Below, piece by piece: positions 5,340-8,429 of a stretch of 8,429 nucleotides of DNA. This DNA comes from Treponema sp. UBA937 (GTDB taxonomy: Bacteria; Spirochaetota; Spirochaetia; Treponematales; Breznakiellaceae). The notes beneath the pieces are model-generated. The model was not told where the DNA came from, made no database searches, and saw only the letters and a list, made by a program, of their open reading frames with translations. The position numbers and the translations under genes are program-made. The DNA lies in assembly GCA_002293455.1 (NCBI GenBank), contig DBDH01000098.1:1-8429 (forward strand), given 5' to 3'. Each line of letters starts with the position of its first letter. Position 1 is the first letter of the stretch.

Positions 5340-8054
5340 TTACTTTTCGGTTAAGTTAAACACGCCGTCCCAGGAGGCTTCGGGGCTTTTTTCTATATAG
5401 CGTTCGCAGCGTTGTATGTATAAACGGGCAGGTCCCTCTTTTTCCATTGAAGCCGCTTCGTAAAATCCTTCCATGGCTTTTTTCCAGTCGCGCCGCTCAA
5501 AATAATTCAACGCTTCGTGGAATACCGTAACAAGTTTTTTTTGTTCGGCGGAGGCGTCTTCACGATGATCCAAAATATTATACAATTGGACCGGTTCGCT
5601 CTTGCCGACAACTCTGACACGGTCAAGGCGGCGGACCAGAAAACAGTCTTCAGTCTCCCGGATTGTGTGTTCCGAAGCAAGAATCCATGTGCCGTACTGC
5701 TTGTTGATGCCTTCAAGGCGGGCGGCAAGATTCACCGCGTCTCCCATGATGGTGTAATTCATCTTTTTATCGGTACCCATATTTCCCGCAACCATGTCGC
5801 CTGAATTGACGCCTACCCTGGTTAAAAGCGCCGTGGGAGAAAGGTTCCGCTCCAGAACAAATCTGTTTAATTCGGCCTCGGCTTTCTTAAGGTTCACCGC
5901 GGAGCGGCAGGCACGGATAGCATGGTCGGCCTGCTCCAGAGGGGCGCCGAAAAAGGCAATAATCGCGTCGCCTTCGTATTTATCGATGGTGCCTTCAATA
6001 TCCAAAATCACATTGCTCATTGCCGTAAGATAATGATTAAGGAGACTCACGAGGTCCTCAGGGGAAAGTTTCTCCGAAATAGTGGAAAATCCTTTAATAT
6101 CGGTGAAAAGCGCGCTCATACGGCGTTTGGTTCCGCCAAGCTGGAGCAGCGAAGGATTCCTGGCGATTTCTTCCGCGACGGCTTCCGACGTGTAGGTCGC
6201 GAACGCTTTCCGGTAAAACCGTTTTTCCCGGTCCGACCCGGCATAGGAAATAATTTCACGGATTATGACAGCGGATGTAACAGCAAGAACCACACCGATT
6301 GGGCCGAAGAATATTCCCGTAAAACGAAAAATCACTATGGATGCGGCAAAAACAAACAACGCGCTGGAAAAACCAAGCACAGCCCGGAGTACCGGCGAAA
6401 GAGACGCGGTAACAAGGAAAAAAAGAGGAATGAGTACAAGAGCAATGAGAATGCGCCAAAATATTCCCAACGGGACAATAAAAGATCCGGATAAGATTGT
6501 ATCCATTACAACAGCGTGTGTACCGACATTTACATATTCACTGTGAAAGGGATTTACGCCGATATCGGTTGTTCCTGTATCGGAACGTCCAAGAATACAA
6601 AACTTACCGCGCACTCCTTCTTCAATATGGGTTTTCAAATCGTTGTATCCGATCAAATCTTCCGCAAGCCGGTCACAGAGGCTTTTGATATAATCGGCTT
6701 CGTCTTTGACAAGCGCCGCAAAAGGAGATGCTTCGAGAGCGAATCTTTCCGCGACAGCGTCAAGTTTAGACTGTGGTTCAAGGTCCAAAATCTTTTGAAT
6801 ATTTTCGCGGGCGGCGGTGCGGTAATTGACAAAGGCGAAAAAATCTTCATCGGAACAATGTTGAAGAGCCATGAGCCGTGAACGCTGCGCTTCGTCGTAA
6901 AGTCCGGCGGTTTCCGCGGCAATAAAGGGAATAACAGCCAAGGAAGTATCCTGCTCTCCAAAGAAATGCAAATCCGCCGTCAACAAAGCCCGTCCATACT
7001 GTTCCAGTTCAGCTTCGTAATCTTCCAAAAGTGAAAATTTGGCAAAAGAAATGTGTTTAAAACTGTCCGGATAATCTTCCCGGGGCCAATCGAGCATCAT
7101 TCTTCCTTCGCCGTCCAGCGGAATGGAAATATCTTTTGTTCCTGAAGGAAGCCGCGCGTCTTTGAGTTTCATGCTGCCGCGGTTAAGTTCGACGGCGGGA
7201 TTCCCCAGATAATCCAAAAGCGGCGCGAAGGCAAGCTGAACGTACCAGTGATCCTTCACATTCTGCGCAAGGTAGATTCTGCGCCTGACGCCGTCCGAAT
7301 CAATGTGAACATTGGTGAAGCCGGCGCCTTCAAGGGTCTCGGCAAAAACGGGAATGGGCGGAAGAATGTCCTTGTTCTCGTTCAAGTACACGGACGGTTC
7401 GGCGTTAATGGAGATGGCAAAACGTTCTTCCGCCATAACGCGCCGCTCGGACTGTTCACCGACAAGCGGTTCTTTCTGGAGATTCAATGTCCCCCAGCTT
7501 TTTCCAAACAACGCGGACGCTTCACCAAGATAAAGATCGTTGTCACGCGCAACACTGCGCGCTTTCTCCAGGAGGCTGTTCTGCTCATAGGCGATAAGAT
7601 CGGATAATTCACTGGAATATTCATCAATTTCCGAAAAAGGTATCCGGTCCGCTTTAAGCGCCGAGATCAATTCGGTCTGAGCGGAATTGATCTCGGAAAA
7701 ACTGCGGATAAAATCGGAAGTGAGGCCCTGGTTCAAATAGATGGTATCTACGCCCTGAGGGCCTTTATCGATGTACTCAATATCGAATATGGCCGCTGCC
7801 GCGCCATATTCTTTAAGACGGAGCAGTCCGTCAGCGGTAACCGAGCGGGGCCAGGGAAAAACGCCGTTATAAGCAATAGAGGCATCGTCCACATCCAGAA
7901 ATACAACAGTATCTATCCGCTCGCGGCCGGCACGGAAGCGGAGAAAAAGATCGTAAATTCTATCTTCTATGGGTTCCAAGACCCCCGCGAAATACAGCAG
8001 AGAAAAAAATACTGCCGAAGCAAAGCCCAGAAGCGCGTTTTTCCACCAATTCAT
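5340..8054 (-). CDS. CHASE2-domain membrane adenylate cyclase with TPR-like tail
   Basis: A 904-residue inner-membrane receptor cyclase making cAMP from ATP. An N-terminal membrane helix (about 7-26) leads to an extracytoplasmic CHASE2 sensor (about 30-525) with VFLDVDDASI, FPWPRS, GAGFTNVHIDSDGVRRR and VRGKFCILGRSDTGTTD blocks. Three membrane helices follow (about 531-551, 556-576, 578-598), then the class III cyclase domain (about 640-828). Metal-binding D652 (FTDIKGFS) and D696 (KYEGDA), adenine-selecting K692 and T768 (YTIMGD), and transition-state N775 and R779 (NLAARL) are all present, favouring adenylate over guanylate cyclase and an active homodimer. A TPR-like helical pair at about 842-890 ends the protein. 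Two helical insertions (about 105-200 and 341-480) enlarge the sensor. GAGG lies only one base before the ATG, and an in-frame stop just upstream excludes an earlier start. The FecR-domain gene is immediately upstream. Confidence 0.92.
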   Translation of the reverse strand: MNWWKNALLGFASAVFFSLLYFAGVLEPIEDRIYDLFLRFRAGRERIDTVVFLDVDDASIAYNGVFPWPRSVTADGLLRLKEYGAAAAIFDIEYIDKGPQGVDTIYLNQGLTSDFIRSFSEINSAQTELISALKADRIPFSEIDEYSSELSDLIAYEQNSLLEKARSVARDNDLYLGEASALFGKSWGTLNLQKEPLVGEQSERRVMAEERFAISINAEPSVYLNENKDILPPIPVFAETLEGAGFTNVHIDSDGVRRRIYLAQNVKDHWYVQLAFAPLLDYLGNPAVELNRGSMKLKDARLPSGTKDISIPLDGEGRMMLDWPREDYPDSFKHISFAKFSLLEDYEAELEQYGRALLTADLHFFGEQDTSLAVIPFIAAETAGLYDEAQRSRLMALQHCSDEDFFAFVNYRTAARENIQKILDLEPQSKLDAVAERFALEASPFAALVKDEADYIKSLCDRLAEDLIGYNDLKTHIEEGVRGKFCILGRSDTGTTDIGVNPFHSEYVNVGTHAVVMDTILSGSFIVPLGIFWRILIALVLIPLFFLVTASLSPVLRAVLGFSSALFVFAASIVIFRFTGIFFGPIGVVLAVTSAVIIREIISYAGSDREKRFYRKAFATYTSEAVAEEIARNPSLLQLGGTKRRMSALFTDIKGFSTISEKLSPEDLVSLLNHYLTAMSNVILDIEGTIDKYEGDAIIAFFGAPLEQADHAIRACRSAVNLKKAEAELNRFVLERNLSPTALLTRVGVNSGDMVAGNMGTDKKMNYTIMGDAVNLAARLEGINKQYGTWILASEHTIRETEDCFLVRRLDRVRVVGKSEPVQLYNILDHREDASAEQKKLVTVFHEALNYFERRDWKKAMEGFYEAASMEKEGPARLYIQRCERYIEKSPEASWDGVFNLTEK

Positions 8055-8059
8055 ACCTC

Positions 8060-8065
8060 AGTATA
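8060..8065 (-). promoter_or_regulatory. Possible -10 box of a cyclase promoter
   Basis: On the minus strand TATACT (5 of 6 consensus bases) ends 5 bases before the cyclase ATG. No recognisable -35 box sits 16-18 bases upstream; that place is occupied by the tandem dyads. An activator-dependent or leaderless promoter is possible, or the box is chance and the cyclase is read from the FecR-gene promoter. Confidence 0.25.
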
Positions 8066-8073
8066 CATCCTTT

Positions 8074-8102
8074 CGGAATAAAATCCGCCGGAATACATTC
8101 CG
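8074..8102. promoter_or_regulatory. Tandem CGGAAT-type dyads, candidate operator
   Basis: CGGAATACATTCCG (8089-8102) is an inverted repeat with 6-base arms and a 2-base centre. Right beside it, CGGAATAAAATCCG (8074-8087) is a copy matching it at 12 of 14 positions with a degraded right arm. The two units are offset by 15 bases. They lie 20-48 bases upstream of the cyclase ATG, where a repressor or activator would bind. They could also form a weak RNA hairpin between FecR and cyclase cistrons, but no T-run follows. Confidence 0.45.
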
Positions 8103-8126
8103 TTTCCGCTGTTCCGCAGGTAAATG

Positions 8127-8429
8127 TCAGTCAAACGTCAAAATGAAGGTAACATTCACAGAGGAATCCTCCACGGGTACTACCGCCGGAGCTGACGGCG
8201 ACGGAGGCGGTGTCAGCGCGAGAACATCGGTTTCAATGGGGTCCGCGGTCTTTCCGTCATTGCTTATGGTGCTTGTGGAACCGGCGCCGACCAGCATCAC
8301 GCCTCCTTTGCTGCCCTGAAAGGCTACGACACCCGATTCTACCGTAAGGTTTCTGGTATCAAATTCAAAACTTGTTCCGCGTACCGAAGCGGTCGCGTTC
8401 GGCCCACGGACGCTCATCGTTGTTCTCGT
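8127..8429 (-). CDS. FecR-domain protein, C-terminal part (continues beyond the window)
   Basis: Only the last 100 residues are present; the frame stays open to the window edge (TRTT before the first Met), so the true start lies outside. The visible part carries the FecR signature ASVRGTSFEFD followed by LTVESGVVAFQG and VGAGSTSTI, which matches the end of a FecR domain (a V-RGT-x-F block, a V-x-x-G-x-V strand and a final G-x-x-x-x-I turn). A Pro/Ala/Ser-rich stretch (LTPPPSPSAPAVVPVE) then leads to a final strand SSVNVTFILTFD. FecR domains act in periplasmic or surface sensing and often partner with sigma factors or other signalling proteins. Here the partner by position is the CHASE2 cyclase 72 bases downstream on the same strand. 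The methionine at 8417 is internal. Confidence 0.82.
   Translation of the reverse strand, partial: TRTTMSVRGPNATASVRGTSFEFDTRNLTVESGVVAFQGSKGGVMLVGAGSTSTISNDGKTADPIETDVLALTPPPSPSAPAVVPVEDSSVNVTFILTFD

Noticed and set aside
5922..6494. 190-codon open frame antisense to the cyclase
   Set aside because: Strongly basic, repetitive composition typical of a shadow of the real cyclase frame; no start signal and no recognisable domain.
1..8429. Insertion sequences, CRISPR arrays, tRNA or rRNA genes, phage genes
   Set aside because: No transposase or integrase motifs, no regularly spaced repeats, and no tRNA- or rRNA-like stretches were seen on either strand.

Overview
The window most resembles an accessory-plus-envelope stretch of a spirochaete chromosome, probably a Treponema relative. 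This is inferred from three things. The UMP kinase is of the short archaeal/spirochaete type. A long lipoprotein carries a relaxed spirochaete-like lipobox. A FecR-domain gene sits directly upstream of a CHASE2 adenylate cyclase. No rRNA or tRNA is visible to confirm the taxon.

Left part (1-1241). A compact toxin-first toxin/antitoxin-like pair (66-559) lies behind a good sigma70-type promoter whose predicted transcription start falls on the toxin ATG. Next comes a stand-alone, AT-rich gene for a divergent YbhB/PEBP-family protein (615-1073), followed by a candidate terminator and a new promoter with a leader of about 100 nt.

Middle part (1242-5269, + strand). Five tightly packed genes form a probable operon: an ECF sigma factor (TTG start), a zinc-finger membrane anti-sigma factor with a (AQER)3 tandem repeat, an unrecognised exported beta-rich protein, a lipoprotein with two TIG domains and a transglutaminase-like domain that lacks the catalytic cysteine, and UMP kinase. 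Stop/start overlaps or gaps of at most 8 bases support cotranscription. The likely logic is an envelope-responsive sigma/anti-sigma switch cotranscribed with two envelope proteins, with a pyrimidine-nucleotide enzyme at the distal end.

Right part (5340-8429, - strand). A convergent pair encodes a FecR-domain protein (only its C-terminal 100 residues are in the window) and a 904-residue CHASE2/three-TM/class III cyclase with a TPR-like tail. The 72-base gap between them carries two tandem CGGAAT-type dyads just upstream of the cyclase. The cyclase has all canonical catalytic residues for cAMP synthesis. Its CHASE2 sensor is expanded by two large insertions.

The strongest candidates for something undescribed are the sigma/anti-sigma/exported protein/pseudo-transglutaminase operon as an envelope-sensing unit, the dyad element ahead of the cyclase, and the apparently leaderless toxin-antitoxin transcript.
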